DNA from: SZAS-103 sp043747745
GTDB taxonomy: Bacteria > Pseudomonadota > Gammaproteobacteria > Xanthomonadales > Xanthomonadaceae
Length of the DNA: 64,000 bases
Direction: 5' to 3'
Assembly (NCBI GenBank): GCA_043747745.1
Contig: JAYTOP010000039.1
Location: 5,292-69,291, forward strand
How positions within the stretch are numbered: the first letter of the stretch is position 1; every line of letters starts with the position of its first letter. The position numbers and the translations under genes were made by a program. Shown here piece after piece: positions 8,741-17,492 of this stretch. Below the pieces are notes generated by a model. That model saw only the letters and a program-made list of their open reading frames with translations. It made no database searches and was not told the origin of the DNA.

Positions 8741-10573
8741 ATGTCCGCCAGCGTCACCGCAACGACCATTCCTGACGGCGTCCCGCACGACGACGACTTT
8801 CTCGGCCATCCGAAGGGCGTCTACGTCTGCTTCTTCACCGAGATGTGGGAGCGGTTCTCGTTCTACGGGATGAAGGCATTGCTGCTGCTGTACCTGATCA
8901 ACCATCACAGGTTCGGCGACCGCATCGGACTGGACGTACTGGGCGCGTACGGCGGACTGGTGTATTGCCTGCCGGTGTTCGGCGGCATGCTCGCGGACCG
9001 ATGGCTCGGCAAGCGCAAGGCGGTGGTCTTCGGCGGCATCCTGCTGTGCCTCGGCCATTTCGGCATGTCCTTCGAAGGCGCGCAGGCGACGCTGGTGAAC
9101 GGCGTCGTGGTACGCGACGAAGGCTCGCTTTACGCCTTCTACCTGTCGTTGTCGCTGATCATCATGGGCGTCGGCTTCCTCAAACCGAACATCTCGACGA
9201 TCGTCGGCCGGTTGTACGAACAAGGCGACCCGCGCCGCGATTCGGGATTCAGCCTGTTCTATGCCGGCATCAATCTTGGCGCCTTGTTCGGCTCGATCGT
9301 GTGCGGTTACCTGGGCATCGTCGTGAGTTGGGGCTGGGGTTTCGGCGCGGCCGGCATCGGCATGGTGCTGGGACTCGCGCAATTCCTGTGGGGCCAAAAA
9401 TACCTGCGCGGCCACGCCGAGCCGCCCGACCCGCCGTCGCTGCGCGAACGCGTACTCGGCATGCCACGCGAACTGGCCATTTACATCGGTGCGATCGTGG
9501 GGTTGCTGCCCGTCGCGGGACTGATGTGGGCGGTGGCGAACCACGCGTTCTCGCTCGGCGGCGAAGTAAGCCTCGCGTTGCTGCTGATGATCGTGGTGAT
9601 GATTGGCGTGCTCGCGTGGTTCTTCTGGTTCATCGCCGCCCGCTGCACGCCTGTGCAGCGCCACCAGATGATCGCCCTGATCTCCATGATCACGATGTGC
9701 CTGGTGTTCTTCACCCTCTATGAGCAGACCTACGGCTCGTGGGTCACGTTCACGGATCGCCTCCTGACGAAGGACATCTTCCCGTCCCTCGTCCATCCGC
9801 AACCCGAGCACCTGCCGTTCGGAAGCGACTGGATGGCGAACATCCAGATGGGCTTGCGCTTCCTGCCATGGTCGACCTACGCGCTGGTGCTTGCGCCGCT
9901 GTCGTTCATGGCGGCCGCCACGATGAGCGAGCGCGACGCCCAGTCGCGGATGCCGAAACTGCTGTTCCTTTTCGTGTGCCTGCTGGTGATCGTGGCCGTG
10001 ATCCGCGATTCGGTCATCCTGCCCGCGACCGCCAGTTCGCTGACCTACCTCAGTGGCCCGTTCATCTTGCTGCTGGCCCCGCTGTTCGCGTGGCTATGGG
10101 CATGGCTGGACCGCTACGGTGCCGACCCATCCAAGCCGATCAAGAGCGCGCTCGGACTGATGTTTGCGGGCCTGTCGTTCGTCCCGATGGCGCTCGCCGC
10201 GCAGCACGCCGGCGCGATCGGCGGCATGGCCAGCGTGTGGTGGCTGGTGCTGGCTTATGGCGTGCTCGAAATCGGCGAGATGTGCCTGTCGCCCGTCGGC
10301 CTGTCGGCAGTCACCCAGCTTTCGGTGCCGAGCGTGGTCAGCCTGATGATGGGAACCTGGTTCCTCGCGACCGCGTTCTCGGAAACGCTGGCCGCGCGGT
10401 TCGGCAAGCTCGCCGCGATCGACATCCCGGAAGGCGCCAAGCTTGACGTCGCCGAGGCATCCGCGAAATACGCGCACCTGTTCTGGATCCTGACCGGGAT
10501 TGGCCTCGGATGCGCGGCGGTCGCGTTCCTGCTGGCGCCGCTGCTACGCCGGATGATGCACGGCGTGAAATGA
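8741..10573 (+). CDS. POT-family proton-dependent oligopeptide transporter
   Basis: The 610-residue protein is a multispanning transporter with the POT/PTR2 signature FFTEMWERFSFYGM at residues about 32-45 (the ExxER-type proton-coupling motif), a second family block FSLFYAGINLGALFG near residue 175, and about 14 hydrophobic helices. It imports di- and tripeptides across the inner membrane with protons. AAGGAAA lies 6 bases before the ATG at 8741. Flanked by three secreted S9 peptidases, it is the natural importer of their products. Confidence 0.93.
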   Translation: MSASVTATTIPDGVPHDDDFLGHPKGVYVCFFTEMWERFSFYGMKALLLLYLINHHRFGDRIGLDVLGAYGGLVYCLPVFGGMLADRWLGKRKAVVFGGILLCLGHFGMSFEGAQATLVNGVVVRDEGSLYAFYLSLSLIIMGVGFLKPNISTIVGRLYEQGDPRRDSGFSLFYAGINLGALFGSIVCGYLGIVVSWGWGFGAAGIGMVLGLAQFLWGQKYLRGHAEPPDPPSLRERVLGMPRELAIYIGAIVGLLPVAGLMWAVANHAFSLGGEVSLALLLMIVVMIGVLAWFFWFIAARCTPVQRHQMIALISMITMCLVFFTLYEQTYGSWVTFTDRLLTKDIFPSLVHPQPEHLPFGSDWMANIQMGLRFLPWSTYALVLAPLSFMAAATMSERDAQSRMPKLLFLFVCLLVIVAVIRDSVILPATASSLTYLSGPFILLLAPLFAWLWAWLDRYGADPSKPIKSALGLMFAGLSFVPMALAAQHAGAIGGMASVWWLVLAYGVLEIGEMCLSPVGLSAVTQLSVPSVVSLMMGTWFLATAFSETLAARFGKLAAIDIPEGAKLDVAEASAKYAHLFWILTGIGLGCAAVAFLLAPLLRRMMHGVK

Positions 10574-10637
10574 CCACAGGTTGTGGTCAATCCCGTACAG
10601 GCCATGGATGGCCGTTGACTCGGGATCTCGCGTTGGC

Positions 10638-10660
10638 CCGTTCGCGCATCGCGCGAACGG
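10638..10660. terminator. Hairpin between convergent genes, probable bidirectional terminator
   Basis: CCGTTCGCGC (10638-10647) and GCGCGAACGG (10651-10660) form a perfect 10-bp stem with a 3-base loop, between the stops of the convergent POT and S9 genes. Only a short T-run (CTTTG) follows. A second perfect dyad, TGACCACA/TGTGGTCA at 10571-10589, includes the POT stop codon. Confidence 0.5.
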
Positions 10661-10723
10661 CTTTGCCAATGCATCATCCCCGCCTCAATGCTTAAACAAC
10701 GAGGTCGCCGCCTGTCTTTTGAG

Positions 10724-12781
10724 TCAGCGGGTCGCGTTCGGGCCGATGTTCCGGTCGAGAAAGATCAGCATGCTGTTGTAGAAGCTTTCGCGGTCCTGCT
10801 CCTTGTAGAAGCCGTGCCCTTCGCCGGCATAGATCGTCGCGTCCACCGACTTGCCCGCCTTCTGAAGTGCGTCGCGCATCAGTTCGGTGTGCTTGGGCGG
10901 CGCGCGCTCGTCTTCCTTGCCCGCCGCCAGCAACACCGGAACCTTGATCCTGTCCGCGAGCCGCGCCGGCGACAGCGCTTCAAGGTTCTGCTCGCCGAGG
11001 GTGTCCTTGAGGAAGTTCGTCCCTGACTTGCGCTTCTGAATGTCGCCGGTGTTGTACATGATCGGCAGGTCGTACACGCCGACGTAGCCGATCGCGCAGC
11101 GGTACAGCGACGGTTCCTTGGCCACGCCCATCAGCGCCGCGTAGCCGCCGTAGCTCGCGCCGTAGATGCAGATCCGGTTCGGATCGGCGATGCCCTGCTG
11201 GATCGCCCATTTCGTCGCGTCGGTGACGTCATCCTGCATCGCCCCGCCCCACTGCTTGTATCCGGACGACACGAATTCGCGTCCGAATCCGGCCGAGCCG
11301 CGAAAGTTGACCTGCAGCACGGCATAACCGCGCGATGCGAGCAATTGGGTTTCCTTGTCGAAACCCCATTCATCGGCGACGTCGAACGGCCCGCCATGGG
11401 GGTTGACGACCATCGGCAGGTTCTTGCCCGAACTGCCGGCGGGAAGCGTGAGGAAACCGTGCAAAACCCTCCCATCGCGACTGGTCAGCGTGAAGGGACG
11501 TTGTTCGCCCATGCGATCCGGGTCGATCCAGTCGCGGTGGCTGAGCAGATGCTTGGCCTGCTTGTGCTCGATGTCGAACAGGTAGTAGTCGCCGGGACTG
11601 CGGTCGCTGTAGGTGAAGACCAGCGCCTGTTTCCCGTCGCCACTGTACTCCGGGATCACCACCGCCTGGTCGGTGAAGCTCGCCTCGAGGCTCCTGTAGA
11701 GCCGCGCGTTGTCGCTCTTTTCATCGAAGAACACCACCCGCGGCTTCGCATCCAGATAGCGGATGCCGATCACTTCGCCTGAGGGACCGTGAACCGTTCC
11801 GGGGTGGTCCCACACCATCCGGTCCTGTTCGTTCGCGGGACTCGCGACCGGATCGCGCAACACTTCGCGCATCGCGTGGCCGACGGTGTCGTAGGCCATG
11901 ATGACATCGGGGCTCTGTCCCGTGCTTTCCTGCCTCAGGTAGGCGGTATGGCCGTCGGCCGCGAACCCCAGCGGCCAGACGTTGATGTGGGTCTTTTCTT
12001 CGTCGTTGAGCAGCACCCATCCGGATTTCGCGTCGTCCCGGTAATACGTCTTCAACTTGTTGTCGTTGCCGGCTCCGTACGCGAAACGCACCTCGCCCTG
12101 CAGGTCGGTGGTGAACCCGGCGTTGCGTACCGGTGCTGATGCCACCACGCTGATCTGCCCAGAGAAGACGTCCATGCGGACCGCTTTCGTGAACACCTCG
12201 CCTCCGGCTGTCCCGTGCTGGACGACCGACACGATCACGTGCCTGGCGTCGTTGCGCAGGCCGTCGACCATGAACGCGGCGTCCGCAGCCGTCGCCTTGC
12301 CGGTCGTGATGTGGGAGCCTCCGGATGCCTCGCCGTCATCGCCGACGACGCGCTGGCCGATCAGGATTCCCTGCCCAGTGCCGTCCGCGTTCATGCCGTA
12401 GATCTCGCCGGTGGGCTGCGGCCGTTCGAGCAGGCCGAACCTCTCGCCGACGGTGATCAGCAGTCTTTTGTCGCTGACCCACCAGAAGTCCTCGACCTCG
12501 GTCTTGCCGGCGAGATTGAAATGCCCAAGTTTCGTCCCGTCCGGCTTCTGCACGAGCAAGACCCTTTTGGTGACGCCATCGGTATCCGTGAAGTTGACCG
12601 ATCGCGCGACGAACTCGCCGGTCGGCGACAGCTTCACATCCTCGAAAAAGTCGTTCTTCACGAAGTCCGCGATGGAGGTCGGGGGTTGCTGCGCCGACGC
12701 GGTCTTCGGATCTTCCGCGCTCGCGACGCCGGTTCCGAGGAGCAGCAGGGACGTGATGGATGCAGACAAGATGGTTCGCAT
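10724..12781 (-). CDS. S9 family secreted prolyl-oligopeptidase-like peptidase (paralogue 2)
   Basis: The 685-residue protein has a signal peptide (MRTILSASITSLLLLGTGVA), a propeller region and a C-terminal S9 hydrolase domain. Catalytic residues are Ser about 543 in YGASYGGYA, Asp about 624 in GKEDERAP and His about 656 in GEGHGFY. It is a close paralogue of the next gene upstream (12802-14817); long runs such as VAKEP-LYRCAIGYVGVYD are shared. The 20-bp gap between the two suggests one transcript and a tandem duplication. A periplasmic peptidase that trims oligopeptides is the likely role; exact specificity is not visible. Confidence 0.9.
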   Translation of the reverse strand: MRTILSASITSLLLLGTGVASAEDPKTASAQQPPTSIADFVKNDFFEDVKLSPTGEFVARSVNFTDTDGVTKRVLLVQKPDGTKLGHFNLAGKTEVEDFWWVSDKRLLITVGERFGLLERPQPTGEIYGMNADGTGQGILIGQRVVGDDGEASGGSHITTGKATAADAAFMVDGLRNDARHVIVSVVQHGTAGGEVFTKAVRMDVFSGQISVVASAPVRNAGFTTDLQGEVRFAYGAGNDNKLKTYYRDDAKSGWVLLNDEEKTHINVWPLGFAADGHTAYLRQESTGQSPDVIMAYDTVGHAMREVLRDPVASPANEQDRMVWDHPGTVHGPSGEVIGIRYLDAKPRVVFFDEKSDNARLYRSLEASFTDQAVVIPEYSGDGKQALVFTYSDRSPGDYYLFDIEHKQAKHLLSHRDWIDPDRMGEQRPFTLTSRDGRVLHGFLTLPAGSSGKNLPMVVNPHGGPFDVADEWGFDKETQLLASRGYAVLQVNFRGSAGFGREFVSSGYKQWGGAMQDDVTDATKWAIQQGIADPNRICIYGASYGGYAALMGVAKEPSLYRCAIGYVGVYDLPIMYNTGDIQKRKSGTNFLKDTLGEQNLEALSPARLADRIKVPVLLAAGKEDERAPPKHTELMRDALQKAGKSVDATIYAGEGHGFYKEQDRESFYNSMLIFLDRNIGPNATR

Positions 12782-12801
12782 GGTGACTCCGGTATCGTGA
12801 T

Positions 12802-14817
12802 TCAGTGTTTTTCGGCGGATGGCGCAGACAGCGCCTGTTGCGAGGCACCCGACCCGATGTTGCGATCCAGGAATGCCAGCATTCGCGTGTAGAGATCGGT
12901 GCGGTCGGCCTCCGTATAGAAGCCGTGGCCTTCGCCCGGATAGATCTTCGCGTCCACCTGCTTGCCGGCATGCAGCAGCGCGTCGCGCATCAGCTCGGTG
13001 TGCTTGGCCGGCGCGCGCACGTCTTCCTTGCCCGCGACCATCATCACCGGCACGACGATGCGATCAGCGAGGTGCGTCGGCGAGATCGCGTCGAGATTGC
13101 TGTCGCCCAGCTGCTCCTTCAGGAAATTCTGGCCCGACCTGGAATCCTGGATATCGCCGACGTGGTACATCGTCGGCATGTCGTACACGCCGACATAACC
13201 GATCGCACAACGGTACAGAGTCGGTTCCTTCGCGACGCCCTCGAGCGCCGCATAGCCGCCGTAGCTCGCACCGTAGATGCAGATGCGATGCGCGTCGGCG
13301 ATGCCCTGCTGGATCGCCCAATGCGTGGCATCGGTCAGGTCGTCCTGCATCGTGCCGCCCCATTGCTTGAACCCGGCATGCGTGAACGCGCGGCCGTAAT
13401 TTCCCGAGCCACGGTAGTTCACCTGCAGTACCGCATAGCCGCGCGAGGCCAGCAACTGGACCTCCAGGTTGTAACCCCACTGGTCGTAGGGACCGAACGG
13501 GCCACCGTGCGGGTTGATCACGAGCGGCAGGTTCTTGCCGTCGCTGCCGCGCGGAAGCGTCAGGAATGCCTCGATCGGCAAGCCGTCGCGCGCCTTGAAG
13601 CTGACTGGTCGCATTTCCGACAGCATTTCTGGCTTGAACCAGTTCGCCTTGCTCGCGACATAGCTGGCGCGGTTGGCATTGCGGTCGAAGAGATAGAAAT
13701 CGCCGGGGAGCCGGTCGGCATACGCGATGTACATCGACAGCGCGCCGTCCTTGGAATACGACGCAGGGAACACCATCGCGTCCTTCAGGCTGGCCTGGAT
13801 GTTGCGCAGTTGCTTCGCATAGCGGTTGTCGGGGTCGAGGAATTCGACGCGGGGCTTTCCGTCTTCAAAAACCGCCGCGTACACCGAACCGTCTTCCGGC
13901 GAACGCAGATAGGTTGCCGGACTCGTATTGTCGTCGCGGTACAGCAGCTCGCGTTTGCGCGTCGCCGTGTCGAACGCGTAGATGCCGTCCGGCCCGTCGG
14001 TTTCCTCGACCTGCAGATACGCGGTCTTGCCGTCCGCGCTGAACCCGACCGCTTCGACCGAGCGTTCGGTCTTGGCCTCGTCGTTGATCAACTCCCATTC
14101 GGAGTTCGCATCGGCGCGGTAGTAGGTCTTGGTGCGGCGATCGTTGCCGGCGCCGCTCGCGAAACGGACAACGCCGGAGAGATCGTCCATGAAGCCCGCA
14201 TTCTCGACCGGTGCCTTCGCAACCGTCAGCATGCTCCCGGTGTTGACGTTCATCCGGGCGACTTCGGTATAACGCGATCCATTCGCCAGAGCGACCAAGA
14301 CTTCTTTGTCGTTGTCGCGCAGCGTGTCGATGATCGAAGCAAAATACAGGTGCGACTTCCCGGAGGGCACGAAGTGCGCATCACTCGAACGCATGCCGAC
14401 CAAAGCCGCGCCTTGTCCGCTGCCATCGGCATTCACCCCGAAGATCTCTCCGGTCGCGCGCGGAGTGACGAGGTCGCCCTCCTTCTCGCCGATGCTGAAC
14501 AGGATGCGGTTGTCGTTGACCCAGTTGAAATCGGCGACATGGGACTTTGCAGGCAGGGTGACGTGCCCGGTCGGCTTCAGGTCGCTGCGCCGCAGGATGA
14601 TCAGGCTGGTGCGGTCGGACAGCGGCACCGTGGCGGCGATGTATTCGCCGGTCGGCGAGATCTTCATCGTCCCGAATGCATCGCGCTTGAGGAAATCCGC
14701 GAGCGGCGGTGGTGCAGCGCTACGGTCAATACCCGCGGAAGCAGGTACCGGATCGACCGCATATGCCGTCCCGGACAGGCACAGCGCGGCGATGACAGCA
14801 AGACAAAGACGTTGCAT
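12802..14817 (-). CDS. S9 family secreted prolyl-oligopeptidase-like peptidase (paralogue 1)
   Basis: The 671-residue protein begins with a signal peptide (MQRLCLAVIAALCLSGTAYA) and has the S9 layout: propeller, then hydrolase domain with Ser about 518 (YGASYGGYA), Asp about 599 (GKEDVRAP) and His about 631 (GEGHGFY). The ATG at 14817 has GGAG 7 bases upstream, which favours it over the in-frame ATG at 14865. It is first in a two-gene unit with its paralogue. Both carry the alpha/beta-hydrolase lid and the YRGSGNYGR/FRGSAGFGR block next to the oxyanion region. Confidence 0.9.
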   Translation of the reverse strand: MQRLCLAVIAALCLSGTAYAVDPVPASAGIDRSAAPPPLADFLKRDAFGTMKISPTGEYIAATVPLSDRTSLIILRRSDLKPTGHVTLPAKSHVADFNWVNDNRILFSIGEKEGDLVTPRATGEIFGVNADGSGQGAALVGMRSSDAHFVPSGKSHLYFASIIDTLRDNDKEVLVALANGSRYTEVARMNVNTGSMLTVAKAPVENAGFMDDLSGVVRFASGAGNDRRTKTYYRADANSEWELINDEAKTERSVEAVGFSADGKTAYLQVEETDGPDGIYAFDTATRKRELLYRDDNTSPATYLRSPEDGSVYAAVFEDGKPRVEFLDPDNRYAKQLRNIQASLKDAMVFPASYSKDGALSMYIAYADRLPGDFYLFDRNANRASYVASKANWFKPEMLSEMRPVSFKARDGLPIEAFLTLPRGSDGKNLPLVINPHGGPFGPYDQWGYNLEVQLLASRGYAVLQVNYRGSGNYGRAFTHAGFKQWGGTMQDDLTDATHWAIQQGIADAHRICIYGASYGGYAALEGVAKEPTLYRCAIGYVGVYDMPTMYHVGDIQDSRSGQNFLKEQLGDSNLDAISPTHLADRIVVPVMMVAGKEDVRAPAKHTELMRDALLHAGKQVDAKIYPGEGHGFYTEADRTDLYTRMLAFLDRNIGSGASQQALSAPSAEKH

Positions 14818-14890
14818 GGAAATCTCCGATGGATGGTCCGCATGGCGTGCGGATGATGCGTTCAAGGCATGGCCTCGATGGCGCGGAGGA

Positions 14891-15799
14891 TCAGACCGAC
14901 TTGTACTCTGCCAACTCGCCGATCACCTGACGCAGGCCGTCGCGCCAGTCGGGCAATTGCAATCCGAAGTCGCTTGCGAAGCGCGTCGTGTCGAGCCGCG
15001 AATAAGCCGGGCGCCGAGCTTTGGTCGGATATTCGCTGCTGGGGATGCCGATGAGGCGCGGCACGCGTTCCAGTACCTTCGCTGCCAGCGCTTCGCCGTA
15101 GATCGCGGACGCGAACTGATACCAGCTGCATTCGCCATCGGCGACGACGTGCCAGGTGCCATTCGCATCGGCGTTGCGCGCATGCGCGAGCGCTGTCGCG
15201 GCCGCGAGCCAGCGCGCAGGCGTCGGCGAACCGATCTGGTCGGACACGATGCGCAACTCCTCGCGCTCACCGGCCAACCGGATCGCCGTGCGCAGGAAGT
15301 TCTGCCCGCGCGCGGCGTACACCCACGCGGTGCGCAGGATCATGTGGCGGCAACCGCTGGCGCGGATCGCCTCCTCGCCCGCAAGCTTGGTGCGCCCATA
15401 CACGCCGAGCGGCGCGGTGGTGTCGTCCTCGCGCCACGGACGCCGACCTTCACCGCCGAACACGTAGTCGGTCGAGTAATGCACGAGCTTCGTACCGTGC
15501 ATCGCGCAGGCTTGGGCAAGTTCAGCGACAGCTTCGGCATTGATGCGCTGCGCGAGCGCGGGCTCGTCCTCGGCGCGATCAACCTGGGTATGCGCCACCG
15601 CGTTGAGTACAAGCGTGGGGCGTTGCTCGGCGACGAGTTTTGCAAGGCTGCCAGCCTCGGCGAAATCGATCCGACCGCAACGCGCTCCACCGGGTAGCGA
15701 TCCACTGATCGTGTACGCGGCGATCGCGCCCAGCGGCGCGAACACGCGGTGCAGTTCGTAGCCGACCTGACCGTCGGCACCGAGCAGAATGATCGTCAT
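14891..15799 (-). CDS. rmlD: dTDP-4-dehydrorhamnose reductase RmlD
   Basis: The 302-residue protein is a short-chain reductase/epimerase with the Rossmann motif LLGADGQVGYE at its N-terminus and the catalytic YGRTKLAGEE motif near residue 130. It reduces dTDP-4-keto-L-rhamnose to dTDP-L-rhamnose with NAD(P)H, the last step of the pathway. Its ATG overlaps the rmlC stop (ATGA, 15796-15799), so the start is clear and translation is coupled. It is last in the rmlB-A-C-D series. Confidence 0.95.
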   Translation of the reverse strand: MTIILLGADGQVGYELHRVFAPLGAIAAYTISGSLPGGARCGRIDFAEAGSLAKLVAEQRPTLVLNAVAHTQVDRAEDEPALAQRINAEAVAELAQACAMHGTKLVHYSTDYVFGGEGRRPWREDDTTAPLGVYGRTKLAGEEAIRASGCRHMILRTAWVYAARGQNFLRTAIRLAGEREELRIVSDQIGSPTPARWLAAATALAHARNADANGTWHVVADGECSWYQFASAIYGEALAAKVLERVPRLIGIPSSEYPTKARRPAYSRLDTTRFASDFGLQLPDWRDGLRQVIGELAEYKSV

Positions 15800-16353
15800 G
15801 CGATGTATTCCGGCAGCCGTTCGGTGGCGATGTCGTCGAGGAACGGCGCGATCGCATCCTTGTCCGACAGCAGCGGCTCGGTGATCGGCCAGTCGATCGC
15901 CAGGCGCGCATCGTTCCAGCGGATGCCCGCATCGGCGGCGCGGTCGTAGAAAGCGGTGCACTGGTACACGAACACGGCGTGGTCGCTGAGGGTCGCAAAA
16001 CCGTGCGCGAAACCTTCCGGTATCCACAATTGGCGATGGTTGTCGGCGCTGAGGATCGCCGCAGTCCAACGCCCGAAATGCGGCGAGCCGCGACGGATGT
16101 CTACCGCCACGTCGTAGACCTCGCCTTCGAGCACCGACACCAGCTTGCCCTGCGGGTTCGGCCACTGATAATGCAGTCCGCGCAACACGCCGCGTTGCGA
16201 CGTGGACACGTTGCCCTGCACAAAGCGCAGGTCGAGCCCGGCCTCGGCATAGGCTTGCTGGTTCCAGCTCTCAAAGAAACTGCCACGCGCATCGGCGAAC
16301 ACGCGCGGCTCGATGAGCAGGCAGCCAGGCAGATCGGTTTCGGTGATTTTCAT
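15796..16353 (-). CDS. rmlC: dTDP-4-dehydrorhamnose 3,5-epimerase RmlC
   Basis: The 185-residue cupin carries the RmlC blocks FFESWNQQAY, FVQGNVSTSQRGVLRGLHYQ (catalytic His in LRGLHYQ) and IPEGFAHGFATLSD. It epimerises C3 and C5 of dTDP-4-keto-6-deoxyglucose. The start MKITETDLPG is preceded by an exact 14-bp duplication of its own start region, which creates a 5-codon reading frame ending on the rmlC ATG. Confidence 0.95.
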   Translation of the reverse strand: MKITETDLPGCLLIEPRVFADARGSFFESWNQQAYAEAGLDLRFVQGNVSTSQRGVLRGLHYQWPNPQGKLVSVLEGEVYDVAVDIRRGSPHFGRWTAAILSADNHRQLWIPEGFAHGFATLSDHAVFVYQCTAFYDRAADAGIRWNDARLAIDWPITEPLLSDKDAIAPFLDDIATERLPEYIA

Positions 16354-16373
16354 CGTGTGATTTTCATCGTGTG
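16346..16373. repeat. 14-bp tandem duplication over the rmlC start
   Basis: ATTTTCATCGTGTG occurs twice in direct tandem (16346-16359 and 16360-16373). On the minus strand this doubles the rmlC initiation region: the upstream copy gives ATG AAA ATC ACA CGA TGA (16367-16350), whose stop overlaps the real ATG at 16353. Confidence 0.9.
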
Positions 16374-16395
16374 TTCTTCATGCGCGCGATCCCGG

Positions 16396-16440
16396 CATCA
16401 TTCGTACTCGTTTCATTCGTACTCGCTTTATTCGCACGCG
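16396..16440. repeat. 15-bp tandem repeats downstream of rmlA
   Basis: Three 15-bp units (CATCATTCGTACTCG, TTTCATTCGTACTCG, CTTTATTCGCACGCG) fill most of the gap between rmlA and rmlC. The rmlA 3' end at 16441-16455 (ATCTCATTCGCTGCG) resembles the same unit, so the array probably grew from the gene's tail. Confidence 0.75.
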
Positions 16441-16443
16441 ATC

Positions 16444-17331
16444 TCATTCGCTGCGGCTGTGCTCGATCAGACTGAGCAGGTATTGGCCGTAGCCGTTCTT
16501 CGCCAGCGGCTTGGCCAGCGCAGAGAGTTGCGCAGCGTCGATCCAATGGTTGGCGTACGCAATCTCCTCGGGACAGCACACGCGCAGTCCCTGCCGCGCT
16601 TCGATGGTCTCGATGAAGTTCGACGCCTGCAGCAGCGATTCGTGGGTGCCGGTGTCGAGCCACGCGTAGCCGCGGCCGAGCTTTTCAAGCTGCAGCGAAC
16701 CGTCTTCGAGATAGCAACGGTTGAGGTCGGTGATCTCGAGTTCGCCGCGCGGCGAGGGTTTCAGCGAGGCCGCAAAATCGCACGCACGCCCATCGTAGAA
16801 GTACAGCCCGGTCACCGCGTAATGCGAACGCGGTTGCGTCGGCTTTTCCTCCAGCCCGACCACCTTGCCGGACGCATCGAACTCGGCGACGCCATAGCGC
16901 TCCGGATCGCGCACCCAGTAACCGAACACCGTCGCACCGTGCGTCTGCGCGGACGCTGCGCGCAACTGCCGGGTCAAGCCATCGCCATAAAAAATATTGT
17001 CGCCGAGCACGAGGCAGCTCGGCCCGCCTGCGACGAAGTCACGACCGATCAGGTACGCCTGCGCGAGTCCGTCGGGACTCGGCTGCGCGGCGTACTCGAT
17101 GCGCATGCCCCACTGCGAACCGTCGCCGAGCAGGCGCTGGAACAGCTCCTGTTCGTGCGGCGTATTGATGATCAACACATCGCGGATGCCCGCGAGCATC
17201 AGCGTGCTCAACGGGTAATAGATCATCGGCTTGTCGTAGATCGGCAGCAGTTGCTTGCTGATGGTCTGGGTGATCGGATACAGCCGCGTGCCGGAGCCGC
17301 CGGCGAGGATGATGCCTTTGCGTTGGGTCAC
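16444..17331 (-). CDS. rmlA: Glucose-1-phosphate thymidylyltransferase RmlA
   Basis: The 295-residue nucleotidyltransferase has the signature GIILAGGSGTRLYPIT near its N-terminus and family blocks such as PIYDKPMIYYPLSTLMLAGI and the VFGYWVRDPERYGV block. It makes dTDP-glucose from dTTP and glucose-1-phosphate, and is normally feedback inhibited by dTDP-rhamnose. The GTG at 17331 was chosen: it gives the standard N-terminus (M)TQRKGIILAGG and has GAGG upstream, whereas the ATG at 17403 would put coding sequence into a REP-like element. Confidence 0.95.
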   Translation of the reverse strand: MTQRKGIILAGGSGTRLYPITQTISKQLLPIYDKPMIYYPLSTLMLAGIRDVLIINTPHEQELFQRLLGDGSQWGMRIEYAAQPSPDGLAQAYLIGRDFVAGGPSCLVLGDNIFYGDGLTRQLRAASAQTHGATVFGYWVRDPERYGVAEFDASGKVVGLEEKPTQPRSHYAVTGLYFYDGRACDFAASLKPSPRGELEITDLNRCYLEDGSLQLEKLGRGYAWLDTGTHESLLQASNFIETIEARQGLRVCCPEEIAYANHWIDAAQLSALAKPLAKNGYGQYLLSLIEHSRSE

Positions 17332-17398
17332 GTTTCCATCCTCTTGCATCGTTGTTTCGGCACGCTGCGCTTGCAAAGACCTGTGCAAGCTCTCGTTC

Positions 17399-17475
17399 GT
17401 CATTCCGGCGGAAGCCGGAATCCATTTTGATCTTGTCTATGCAGCCGGACAGACCCCGGCTTGCGCCGGGATGAC
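17399..17475. repeat. REPIN-like pair of inverted REP hairpins
   Basis: GTCATTCCGGCGGAAGCCGGAAT (17399-17421) and ACCCCGGCTTGCGCCGGGATGAC (17453-17475) are inverted, similar copies of one palindromic unit: stem TTCCGGC/GCCGGAA with loop GGAA, and stem CCCGGC/GCCGGG with loop TTGC. This is the doublet form of REP sequences. It lies in the 161-bp gap between rmlB and rmlA. Confidence 0.75.
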
Positions 17476-17492
17476 AGCATGTTCAGTACTTT

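Noticed and set aside
12805..14856. A 683-codon plus-strand open frame across the S9 peptidase
   Set aside because: It runs antisense to a peptidase with an intact triad and has no recognisable domain or ribosome site.
16396..16440. CRISPR-like array at the rmlA/rmlC junction
   Set aside because: Units are 15 bp and directly adjacent, without spacers of constant length; this is a plain tandem repeat.
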